Below the pieces are notes generated by a model. The model did no database searches and was not told the origin of the DNA. It saw nothing but the letters and a program-made list of their open reading frames with translations. A program made the translations under genes and the position numbers. This document shows positions 25,141 to 35,552 of a DNA stretch of 64,000 bases, piece by piece (the first letter of the stretch is position 1; each line of letters starts with the position of its first letter). Origin of the DNA: Lucifuga dentata (taxonomy: Eukaryota; Chordata; Actinopteri; Ophidiiformes; Bythitidae); assembly GCA_014773175.1 (NCBI GenBank), contig VXCM01006025.1, positions 1-64,000 of the forward strand, in the 5' to 3' direction.

Positions 25141-26798
25141 CGCCCTACAGACCTGCACGACTCTGTGTTTCCGAGACAAATCCTTTCAACAAATAACTTC
25201 CTGAGTGAGTGTTTGAAGTTCAGCTGCGTCTCCGTCACATTTCCTGAGGATCGTTTTCTCCGTCTGAAACGCCTGTTTACTCGTCATTGATTTCACAAGT
25301 CGCTCCTTGTTCACTCTTTTGTCGAGAGACTGTCAATAACAGCTTTTCATGCAAATGATCCACGCTTGTTTTTGCTGTCTCCTATTTGTTTTTTTGGCAT
25401 TTGGTAACCTATTTGACATTCAGCTGACTGGAGAAATGAAAGGCACTTTTGTCTTTCGCTGTTATAAACCAAGCAGAGCTCTGCGCTGAGTTTTGTTTTA
25501 TTTCGCTGAGGCTTCGTGCAGAAAAGCTTTCAGAGATTGTAGAAATTGCTGCTGCAGAGGGGCACGGATTTGTCTCCTTTTTCCATTTTTTTTCCCACAC
25601 AGACTCCTCAGACGGGGATTGGGGTGATTGTATGGCCTCAAAGCGTATCGCATTCTGTTAAACCCTTGTATCTGGCTACTAGATAAGACAGAATTTGTGT
25701 TTGTGTGTGTGTGGATGTGCGTATTATCTCGCTTTAAAGCATGGTGTGTGTGTGTATGTGTGTATAGAAATATATATCTTCTGCTTCTGCTTTTCTCAAT
25801 AGAGGATCTTAAATTATTCATTCTCTTTTTATGTTCTCCCAGCATGAACATGACAGTCAGAGATGAGGGAGAAGCTGAAAGTAGCAGGAAGTCAAAGGAA
25901 GATTGATGCCTTTTTGTCCTCACCGGCCGTTTAAAACATCTCTTTCATTTTGACACCAAGCAGTTTGGACGTTGTTTACTGCCTAAATAGTGGAGAAATG
26001 GTATTTCGGCTCCGTTTTCTGACTGCTGGATGCAAATTAATGTTACAGCATCTGAGGTTAACCTTTAGACTTTGATTTTAAAGGCCCTGCACACCCACAT
26101 GGTTCAGTGTATTTTGGGTGAAGTTATGCTGGGATTTCTTTCTGAGGTCACCAAATACCTAAATGAATCACAAACTTGGAAATTGTCCCACTCAAATAAC
26201 AGGACAGTCAGAGAGATCTCATTCAAGCATGGTCTGTCTGTGGGTACGCCCACACAGTCCTTAGGGAGTTTTCCTTATCTTCTTACAAGAGCTTCGAGAA
26301 CCATTGCTGTGTGGGCCTGTAAAGCCCTTTGAGGGATGTACAAATAAAGATTTCTAATCAGCTAAAATAACTGAAAAAGGCAGATGTGGGTTTATTACAA
26401 ATACACCCACACAGTCCTGAGAAGAGGTCCAACTAGATAAAATTAAAAAAAAAAAAAACACTGTGGTGTATCATGGATTTGTACACCCACACAGTCCTTA
26501 CAAAGAGGCCTAATCAGCTGAAATAACTTGATTTAACTCGACGGTATTTTTCAAACGTCAAACATTGAAACTACCTTTTTGAAATAGGAGATTGCAAACT
26601 ACTTGCTGTGTGTAATATGTGGTATATTTTAATGAAAATGTTTATTATAATTTTTTTGTAAACAGGTATGTATTATATTTAGCTTAAAATGTTTTGGCAG
26701 TCCATGTTTTACCTCAAAAGTGAATCTTTGACTGTAGATGACTGAAAGTCAGTAAATCCACACTTAGTCTCAGCACAATCGAAACGTGATTGTTTGTG
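25141..26798. other. stretch with no recognised gene
   Basis: Three scattered copies of a CACCCACACAGTCCT motif (about 26246, 26404 and 26487) and AAAGCCCTTTGAGGGATGTA at about 26320 suggest an old retroposon cluster. Nothing else was recognised. Confidence 0.4.
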
Positions 26799-27955
26799 GG
26801 GCTGGATATCAATTCTGATCTTTTGATTCAATTTCAGTTTTCAAAGCTTCAATTCAATTTGATTCGATTCGGTTAAATTCTGGAAAATGTTGTTCGGGTT
26901 TTGTCTTCTAAGTTACATTATTGTATAAAAAAAGGAGAGAAATTCTTTCAAAATCTATATAGAAAACTTAATGAGTGTATTAAAGTTAACAGGTTCAGGC
27001 TGACCTTTGACCTTTGGGTGTGTAGAGAGGCTCTGATGCTCTTTGACTTCCACATGAAACTTTGTGTAGCCGCCTCACTAACGTGTTGTTGTGTTGCTCA
27101 GCATTCCGTGATTCCAGGATTTGAAGCATTTTCCCTAAATCCCTCGTTGCCACGGCGATGCTGTAGGGACACATATCCTCCATATAAAATAGCAACGACT
27201 GGCGTATTTTTTGGCTGCAGGTGAGGCAGATGTAGCTTGCAGGTCGATGCATTTTTGTCACGGCGGCGGCGTGACGCCTCCTCAGCGAGTTCATCGTGTT
27301 GCTACAACATTTTACTTCTGAGTTCCATATTTTGTAAATGTTCTTACTTTTGTCGGGCTCGTTTGTGTCATTTTTCTTTTGAAAGCCAAAATGCAGAGAC
27401 ACCAGAGTCGCAGCCGCCATGTTGTTTTTAATACAAGTTTGGTCTTCTGCGCTTTCTGTAATAATTGAGAAGTCACACGATGTCACATACAATTTATGCT
27501 ACTAGCGTTACTTATACTGCCAGCGTTACTTATACTGCCAGCGTTACTTATGCTACAAGCGTTACTTACGCTACTAGTGTTACTTATCCTACTAGTGTTA
27601 CTTATGCTACTTAAGCTACTAGCATTACTTATGCTACTAGCGTTACTTATGCTACTAGCAATACTGATGCTACTAGTGTTACTTATCCTACGAGTGTTAC
27701 TTATGCTACTAGCATTACTTATGCTACGAGTGTTACTTATGCTACCAGCGTTACTTATGCTGCTAGTGTTACTTATGCTACTAATGTTACTTATGCTACT
27801 AGCATTATTTAAGCTACTTGTATTACTTAAGTGACTAGCATTCCTTACGCTACTAGCTTCCAATTAAAAATTTGACTATTTAAAAGATCAAATTTTTATT
27901 TTCTGAATTGATATTGGAATTGTTTAAATTGGAACCGCTATTAATCAAAATATTG
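26799..27955 (+). mobile_element. hAT-like non-autonomous element carrying a minisatellite
   Basis: Starts GGGGCTGGATATCAATTCTG. The far end is rich in AATTGATATTGGAATTG-type sequence, so the ends are roughly inverted. The left third is shared, inverted, with 24902-25140. Inside is the 18-base tandem array at 27496-27850. The exact right end is obscured by a poly-T tract split by an N at 27976. No transposase frame is seen. Confidence 0.5.
27496..27850. repeat. 18-base minisatellite, GTTACTTATGCTACTAGC
   Basis: About 20 units of an 18-base (some 15-base) repeat. Because the unit is a multiple of three and lacks stops, both strands stay open: 112 codons on + (Leu-rich) and 126 on - (Ser/Asn/Ile-rich). 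Neither is a credible gene. Confidence 0.85.
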
Positions 27956-28586
27956 ATTTTTTTTTTTTTTTTTTTNTTTTTTTTTTTTTTTTTCTCCCCA
28001 CCCGTAATTGTTTGGTTTTCATGCATGAAGCTAACATGGGTTATTTGTTGGGTTGTGCTGGGTTGGTTTTCCTTAAGAAGACATCAGAAAAAGCCGCTGA
28101 CTCAACATAATCTTGGGAAATCCTTGAAAACTCAGTGCTGTCCACTCCTTTTTTCTGCTCTGTGCTTGTTATGTTTCCTATAAAGCTCGTTGCTGTGCTG
28201 TTTCCTAACGCATCAACACGGAGCATATGGATGCAGCGTGGGATAAGAGTTGACCTTTTGTCTCTGAGTAATTACCATGAAGTTTCCACACCTGACAGGC
28301 CAGGCGGGTGGGGCAGGCGCTAAGCAGCCAGTAATTACACTCCAGGACCCGAGTGACATAAACGCTGAACCGCAGGGCTCAGAGGTGTGGAGATCAGCTG
28401 AAACGGCGGAGCTGGAGAGAGAGAGCAGCATGGGAGCTTCTGAAGGCAAGATATAGCCTATATATATATCTATATATAGATATTTTTAAAGCGATCATGG
28501 AGGACAACATGTGGTTAGTAGAGCCCTGAAGAAAGAGAGTGGACTGACTAACAAAATCAGTGGACTCTCGCTGAATATACTCTTAC

Positions 28587-29394
28587 TAGGGCTGGGTGAT
28601 AAATCGATTTAATCGATTAATTCGAGTTTACGTTTTGGCCCGATGTGTAAAATGGCTGAATCAGAAAATTGAGTTTTTTTTGTTTTTTTAAACTACTATC
28701 TATTTTTAATGGGGAAGATGCAGCAGCAGGTCGCTCTCCATCAGTCAAGCCCGTTCCCGTTTTGTGCGCGTTAAACCTACAAGCCTTGTTTATACTTTCA
28801 CATGTCCGGACACAGACGCGGTTTCCAACTTTACCAATCAACGTCCGTCACGTTCACTGATGTCACGCCCACGAAGCTTTCAGCAGGTCAGACGTGCAGC
28901 AAGATGCTAACAAACACTTGGACTGAAGATGAGCTCGTTTCTAAAAAGGTAACGTCTCTTCATCGTTTGGAAGTTGTTCGGTTTTGCGCTTCACGGCGTG
29001 CAGCAAACGGGTTTGTAGGTGGAATACTGTAACATACATGTTACATGTAATACTGTAACATGTCAGAGCATCAAGGNGGTTTGTAGGTGGAATACTGTAA
29101 CATACATGTTACATGTAATACTGTAACATGTCAGAGCATCAAGGGGCAGCAGACAGGAAGCTGGACATCACTGCTACAACCTTTCAGTTTAAAAGTTTTT
29201 GTTTAGAAAGCCCGACAATTTATGATTTTAATAAAGAAAATACTCATTTGAATTAGGTTTTTTTTTTAAAAAAATAGTTTAGAGATCATCATCAAAAAAA
29301 AAAAAAAAAAAAAAAAAATCGATTTAAATCGAAAATTGGCCATCAGTGTGAAAAAAATCGAGATTTTATTTTTAGGCCATATCACCCAGCCTTA
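28587..29394 (+). mobile_element. hAT-type element with perfect target duplication and decayed BED region
   Basis: Ends are TAGGGCTGGGTGATAAATCG and GGCCATATCACCCAGCCTTA, inverted copies over ~14 bases. The flanks carry the identical 8 bases ACTCTTAC at 28579-28586 and 29395-29402. Inside, around 28908-29010, a frame reads NTWTEDELVSKKVTSLH, which resembles the start of a BED zinc-finger transposase of the hAT/ZBED type and then decays. A false duplication (29010-29144, N at 29077) inflates its length. A related copy is at 50854. Confidence 0.88.
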
Positions 29395-30036
29395 ACTCTT
29401 ACCTTGTGTTTTCGGGAAGTGGCTCTCTAGGACGCCGCCGCTCTTTTTTAGAACCCCTCTCTTTACTAAAAGTTTTGATGATGCAACAACAAACTTTATT
29501 TATATAGCACTTTTCAAACAAAGGTTACACATAAAAAAACAATGCCTAACATAGATTAAAATAAAATTTAAAAAATAAAATCAAATATTTGAATCAAATT
29601 ATGGCAAGTAAAGGATGAATACATATCACATAAATGCATAAAAGACAAGCTTCAGACATAAAAGATGGATACAGATCACATAAAAGCCAGAGAAAATAAA
29701 TGGGATACAGTCAGAAGATGCATCTTCCTAAAAGATTTGGTGAGATTATCACAGAACATCATCAACCCTGCTGCTGATGTGACAGGACGAGGTGGAGAGC
29801 AGCTCAAGAGCTCCTGAGTTTCTCCCACCTGCACACACACACACACACTCGTCCCAGCAGCATGGCTCTGACTGGAGAAGCCTTTGTAGTCGTGTGCACG
29901 TAACCTGAACGCGTCCTGCATGACGAGGCGACGGGGAATCCTGCCTGACGTCTGCCTCTCCCCGATGCTGAATATGCAAAACTCAACTGAGCTTCTGCTG
30001 CAATCAAAGCCAAGATGAGTTTGATATTCTGTGTGA
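29395..30036. other. stretch with a retroposon-like end, no gene
   Basis: At 29491 CAAACTTTATTTATATAGCA then CTTTTCAAACAAAGGTTACA marks a short repeat of the kind common in fish genomes. The rest is unrecognised. Confidence 0.45.
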
Positions 30037-30623
30037 TTAAAGGACCATAACGGCTATTTTGCATGTTTGAGCCTAATATATTCAGTTTTCATACATGTTA
30101 CGTTACTGACAATCATTTCCCAAAGGATAAAACCGTATTTCAGCTTTCCTGATATTTTGCTAAATCTCTTAATCTTTCAAAATCAAATATTCAAGTGATA
30201 CACCCACCTTAAAAATCCATGTTTCTCCTGCTAATAGTTACACAGCCTTATGAAGTCACGGTCCTTTAAATTTTTCCATAAACGCAGGTCTTCTTTTGGG
30301 ACTATATTCCCCGGTGGAGGCATACATTCACTCCACGCTTTTTATTGAGCTTAAACACTAAAATTACATAACTTCTAAAAAAACCTGAATACACGTCTTG
30401 TTGGTGATGATGGATTACCTATCCCAAGAACGTTTACAGTATCAACAAGTTGATTTTAATAGCAGAATGAACTGAAACCAATGGAGGTCTGGAAGGTAGG
30501 AAAAACATTTTTAATTCACCGTTCCAGTAGTATGCTTTGGGAAATGATTGTCAGTAACGTTACATGTATGAAAATTGAATATATTAGGCTCAAACATGCA
30601 AAATGGCCGGTATGGTCCTTTAA
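30037..30623 (+). mobile_element. TTAA-flanked MITE, copy 4
   Basis: Complete copy in reference orientation with TTAA at both ends. Its right flank, 30624-30890, is shared with the flank of copy 6 (see 30624-30890). Confidence 0.88.
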
Positions 30624-30890
30624 ATATGAAGCAGCTCATTAATATGCTGATTTTCATTTGCTTTTACCTGAGACTCACCTGACAGCAATGCTGCCTTCAT
30701 GTGACACTGGTGAAAACAAAACTGCCCTCAACTCAGACAGGAAGTGGCGTTTCACTCATTAAGTTCTATTCTACAAGCATATTATAGCTTATAGTTCCCT
30801 CTGCTTTTTATCTCAGTATACTAAAAAAACCCCACCCCCTTCAGTTTATTAATATTATAACTTGGGTCGTTATGACATCATAAAGAGTTT
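30624..30890 (+). repeat. flank duplicated with the MITE (partner 38328-38595)
   Basis: About 267 bases from ATATGAAGCAGCTCATTAAT to GACATCATAAAGAGTTT are nearly identical to 38328-38595, directly next to MITE copies 4 and 6. The left flanks of the two MITEs do not match, so the duplicated unit is MITE plus this block. Confidence 0.85.
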
Positions 30891-31333
30891 TTTACAGGTG
30901 ATTCTGCTCTGAGTTTATTATCTGCGCTGTTCATCGTTTTTATCTGGCAGCTTAAAAATCAGCTCGGATTCGGTTGAACTGTGAAAGTCTCCATTGGTTC
31001 CTGGCGTTTGAAGTGCAGCCATTGGACGGATGTTGGCTTTGGTGCTGCATGTAAATAAAAATTACATTAAAGGGAAGCGAGATGAGGGGGATTTTAAAGG
31101 GTACGAGCCCGAGGCGAAGATCAGAAATGCAGCATGAAGCAGAAAGACAGGGAGAAGCTTAGAAATGAAAGTGTGATGATACGTACGTTTTGTTGTCGTT
31201 TTTGGGATTAGCACATTATAACGAAATAAAAAAACTATATTTTCCTTTATAAAGAAAAAACATATATATTATTTTAGTCAGCTGATTGTAGATAAAGCCA
31301 TTAAGATATAGATGACTGACCAACTCCATAAGG
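30891..31333. other. stretch with no recognised gene
   Basis: Nothing recognised. Confidence 0.45.
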
Positions 31334-31598
31334 CAGGGATGGGCAGATGAGGATCGGGGCCAATAAAATTTCATTTCATGGTCAAAGGGCCACACATTAA
31401 ATCCCCNAAAAAAAAAAAACTAACAAAAAAAACTTTTTAAAAAATTACTGAGCGTTCACTGCTGATGGGTGGTGGAAATAAGAAAGGAAAACACTTTTTA
31501 TAATTTTCATTTTTATTAATTGAAAAGTCATCCGGGGGTCTGATAGATCAAAGGTGTGGGCCATATCCAGCCCATGGGCCGCCAGTTGCCCATCCCTG
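31334..31598 (+). mobile_element. short hAT-type element
   Basis: A 265-base element with ends CAGGGATGGGCAGATGAGG and CCGCCAGTTGCCCATCCCTG (inverted over ~12 bases). The 8-base flanks are CCATAAGG and TGATAAGG, a likely target duplication with two changes. A poly-A run next to an N (31407) lies inside. Confidence 0.75.
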
Positions 31599-31626
31599 TG
31601 ATAAGGAAAAGATTTGTCCTCACTAC

Positions 31627-31650
31627 TATTAACTGCTCATAACAATAGAA

Positions 31651-31684
<34 letters not shown>

Positions 31685-31721
31685 CTCTACATGTCANTAT
31701 TAACTGCTCATAACAATAGAA

Positions 31722-31752
<31 letters not shown>

Positions 31753-31767
31753 GCTCTACATGTCATT
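31627..31767. other. false tandem duplication around a single N
   Basis: About 70 bases, TATTAACTGCTCATAACAAT with a TG repeat and GGCTCTACATGTCA, are exact on both sides of the N at 31697. Confidence 0.85.
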
Positions 31768-31897
31768 GCTGCATTTGATCTGCAGCAGACAGAAATGAGG
31801 CTGAAATCATGCAGGATGTTGGTAAATATGGATTTTGATTTGACAATTTTTTTTTTCCTGATTTCCTGTCTGTCCGTGTCGTCTCGTCTCGGCAGCA

Positions 31898-32030
31898 ACA
31901 GGCTGTGGCAGCTCGTCACGGCGCTCTGTCATGTGGCTGATGAATGGCGCGTGTGGGAACACTNACAGGCTGTGGCAGCTCGTCACGGCGCTCTGTCATG
32001 TGGCTGATGAATGGCGCGTGTGGGAACACT
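31898..32030. other. false tandem duplication around a single N
   Basis: Sixty-six bases beginning ACAGGCTGTGGCAGCTCGTC are repeated across the N at 31964. Confidence 0.85.
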
Positions 32031-32279
32031 GTCATTATGTGGTCGTGGGCGGGGGGGCTGCAGTAAACATGCAAACCGTCTCCTTCTTTCCTCTTCCTCA
32101 CGTCTGTGACCTGCATACTGATCTCTGCTGGAGGACATGTTGTCCCCACCGCCGTCCTGTCAGAGGGACACTTTGATGATGCTGAGAGGACGGAGTCAGA
32201 GCCCCCNCCCCCCCCAGTGTCTGCATTGCAGGTACTTCTCTGTCAGGCAGAGATGTTTTAATCAGCACTGGACCTTTAC

Positions 32280-32471
32280 ACTCCTCTCCTCTCCTCATAT
32301 CTCTCCTCTCCTCTCCCCTCCTATCTCCTTTCCTCTCCTCCTCTCCCCTCCTATCTCCTCTCCTTTCCTCTCCTATCTCCTCTCCTCTCCTCTCTTCTCC
32401 ATGTTTCCTCTCCCATCTCCTCTAATCTCCTCTCCTATATTCTCTCCTCTCCTCTCCTCTCCTCTCCTCTC
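32280..32471. repeat. CTCCT-rich polypyrimidine tract
   Basis: About 190 bases almost entirely of C and T on the + strand (CTCCTCTCCT-type units, a few A). Long homopyrimidine mirror-like tracts of this kind can form triplex DNA and stall polymerases. Confidence 0.85.
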
Positions 32472-32547
32472 AGTATATATAAACATCAGGAGAGCATATG
32501 TTTTTTGACAGCATTATTCAGCTGCTGGGAGCTTTGTGCACAAACCC

Positions 32548-32591
<44 letters not shown>

Positions 32592-32754
32592 CTGTCTGCT
32601 GTTTCTGGTGTTTAGATGCGACACTGAGTGTGACATAAGAAATAAGAATGATTTGAACCAAATTCTGTCTCAAGGTCAACGAGGCTAAAATGACTGACAA
32701 CTGTTGCTCCATGTCGAATACGCTTAATTATCGGGGAATTACAGAGAGAGAGAG

Positions 32755-32804
<50 letters not shown>

Positions 32805-33267
32805 ACACAGTGGGACAGAAACACAGAGAAGAAGACGTTCGTTGTCCTCTAATACGGGATTATATCACATGGCGTAGCTGCATGTGGGTAAAGGTGAAGC
32901 CAGGAGGAAATGCTGCAGTGCAGAGTTCTGTCAAGGTGACTCTTCCTCCGTTAAAACGCACAACTAAGTTAAGGTTTAAATTATAACTAGTTAAGGTTTA
33001 AATGTAGAACTAGTTAAAGTAGCAGCCGGTTTACAGGCTCGTAGTTGGATAACTGCTTCATCTCTTTGACCTTTCTGTGACTTAATGGAGCTTTACTCTA
33101 GTTTTAATATTTTTCCATCGTTAGGTCGGCTGTAATTATCTAATAAAACTCCTCCCTGCAAAAGATGCATCAGGTGACCAAAATACGAATCTGACCTGCA
33201 TCCAGTCCACCTTAAAGACGTGAGTCTCTATCTTTTCTGCAGAAATGCATTTGGTCATAGTTCTTGT
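32472..33267. other. stretch with opposed CA and TG microsatellites, no gene
   Basis: (CA)n at 32549-32590 and (TG)n at 32756-32801 lie about 165 bases apart as inverted complements. The rest is unrecognised. Confidence 0.55.
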
Positions 33268-33399
33268 GTCTAGAAGGCTGAAGCTGAGTGACTTTACTGG
33301 TAAAACATCGTTTGAAGACGTTTCGCCGTTTATCCAAAAGGCGAAACATCTTCAAATGATGTTTTACCAGTAAAGTCACTCAGCTTCGACCTTCGAGAC
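33268..33399. repeat. 132-base near-perfect palindrome
   Basis: Two ~60-base arms with a 12-base spacer (33328-33339). The left arm contains GCTGAGTGACTTTACTGGTA; the right arm contains its exact complement, and mismatches are few. The arms end in GAAGACGTTTCGCC / GGCGAAACATCTTC. It is followed at 33450-33492 by a GATG/GATT tandem repeat. It may be a fold-back element; I see no target duplication. Confidence 0.85.
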
Positions 33400-33695
33400 A
33401 TCTGAGCACCTGATGACTGAGATGAACCTTCACAGACAGACATCATGCTGTAGATGGATGGATGGATTGATTGATTGATTGATTGATTGATTACTTCTAT
33501 AATGCGATGCTGCATAATTGGTTTTAACCTCTTCTAACCAACGTATTCCATTTATTTCATGTGCTACAAATGATAAAGGAAGTCAGTCTGTTCGTACTAA
33601 TTCATGTATTAAGCCTGAGAAAACATCCTGACTTTATGTCCAACCAGCTAGAAAAATATATGAATGCTGTTCATTTTGAGATTGGACAAATTTAA

Positions 33696-34168
33696 TTAAG
33701 GACAATACCAGCGATTTAGATATTAGAATTGTTTTTCTTACCTTCCACACTTGTTTCAGTTCATTCCAGTACGCTGTATAAAAATCAACTTGTAAAGACT
33801 TTAAACATGTTCCAGATACAAAATCTATCACAGCAAAGATGATGTCTAATAAGTTTTTTATTTAGGAGGCTGTCATGGAGCTGCATGGAAGATCATGTAT
33901 GTCTCCGCCAGGAAGTATAGTCCCAGGAGAAGATGACTTTTACGGAGAAATTAAAATGATTGTGCCTTCTACAATTGTGCAGAAGTGTCATCAGTTGAAA
34001 CACAGGATTTTCAGGTGTGTGTATCACCTGAACATGTGATTTTGAAAGATTCGAGGATTTGGCAGAATAACAAGAACACTAAAATATGGTTTTATGTTTT
34101 GGAAATTGTCAGCAACCTAACATATATATTGAGCTAAAGAATGGAAAATCACCAGTATGGTCCTTTAA
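33696..34168 (-). mobile_element. TTAA-flanked MITE, older subfamily, copy 7
   Basis: Diverged, shorter copy in inverted orientation. TTAAGGACAATACC and CCAGTATGGTCCTTTAA form the ends, with TTAA on both sides. Shared internal landmarks include CTTACCTTCCACACTTG, ATAGTCCCAGGAGAAGA and GATTTTGAAAGATT. It belongs with 45160-46231 and 61703-62357 in an older group. Confidence 0.75.
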
Positions 34169-34984
34169 GTTATTGTCAGATAAAAACAGAAGTTAGGCCT
34201 TTCCAAAGCGAGAGAGGTTGTTGGTATTCAGGTGGTGTTTCTGCTCTGCAGCGAGCTCTTCTTCTGCTGCTCTTAAATAAAGCACAAAGCTTTCGCCTGT
34301 TTGCTGAAGACTCTGTTAGATATCATTTTGCTGCGTTAGAAATAATCGAGTTCAGGAAAACATTTCAGTGTCGATCCACGGACAAAAACGATGCCAAAGG
34401 TTTCATTCAAAGATCTTAATGAAGAAAAACGTTAGTCTGCATACCTGATAAGTGTGTGTGGCTGAAATGAGAAATGTGTGTGTTCTGGTCATGATGTGAT
34501 TGAAGCTGATCTTTTATTTTTCCCTCACGGTGGATAAATGGCCTGTTAGCGTGTACAGCTTCTCCATGTTAGAAGCGAAGTGACGTCTTTCTCTGGCGTG
34601 AGCAGAAAGCAGCACGTAAATACAGCCATCTGGAAAGAGATGACATGACTCATAGGAGGTGGCGTGAGGCGCTGGCGGGGACGGATTTGACCACGCGTGT
34701 GCACAGACGAGGCCCGGGAGATCAAACGGGGAGACGTCGAGCCCGCCGTCCTCCGTCAGCCGTGTCTGAGCTTCATCCAGATGATTTCTCTGCTTTTTCC
34801 TGGAGTCAGGCTTCACTTCAAAGTCTTCACCTTTACGCTGAGTTTGTTCAGTCTGATGAGCGTCTCCTGGATTACATGTAATTTTGTAGTAAATATATTT
34901 TTAAAAAACACGGTAGTTGACAGATAGCTTTATAGTAGAGCTGGGAAAATTAACACATTCATTTTTCCGATTAATGTGGACAAT
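34169..34984. other. stretch with no recognised gene
   Basis: Overlapping open frames of 76-100 codons on both strands (34514-34927) look like chance; none has a domain I recognise. Confidence 0.45.
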
Positions 34985-35178
34985 TTAAAGGACCATACCG
35001 GCCATTTTGCATGTTTGAGCCTCAATTTTCATACATGTTACGTTACTGACAATCATTTCCTAAAGGATAAAACCATATTTCAGCTTTCCTGATATTTTGC
35101 TAAATCTCTTAATCTTTCAAAATCAAATATTCAAGTGATACACCCACCTTAAAAATCCATGTTTCTCCTGCTAATAGT
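34985..35178 (+). mobile_element. truncated MITE, copy 5
   Basis: Only the left ~195 bases of the element, from TTAAAGGACCATACCGGCC to GTTTCTCCTGCTAATAGT, where it stops abruptly. A short internal deletion removes part of the left terminus. Confidence 0.8.
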
Positions 35179-35471
35179 AAATCGATTTAAAAATCACATA
35201 ATCCACGTGTGTTACTCGCAGTAAATATGTCGAATCACGCTGACTTCAATCTAATTACGGTGTTTACATGACGTTTGACAATTTGTTGCCTAAATCAGAG
35301 GATAATGGAAGTTTTAACATGCATGTAAACATGTTTAATGTGGTTATGATGGTTTTGGTGCAGCCTGATGCATCAGGTCATCTGCAGTAACTATCCAATC
35401 AGCTGTACACTCCTGTGAGGGGGCGTGGCTACCTGATAAAAAACTGTAGGATAGAAGTTTGCTGTCTCAAG

Positions 35472-35516
<45 letters not shown>

Positions 35517-35518
35517 NG

Positions 35519-35552
<34 letters not shown>

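Noticed and set aside
27483..27863. 126-codon minus-strand frame rich in Ser, Asn and Ile
   Set aside because: It is produced by an 18-base tandem repeat that is open on both strands, with no start context, splice sites or family similarity.
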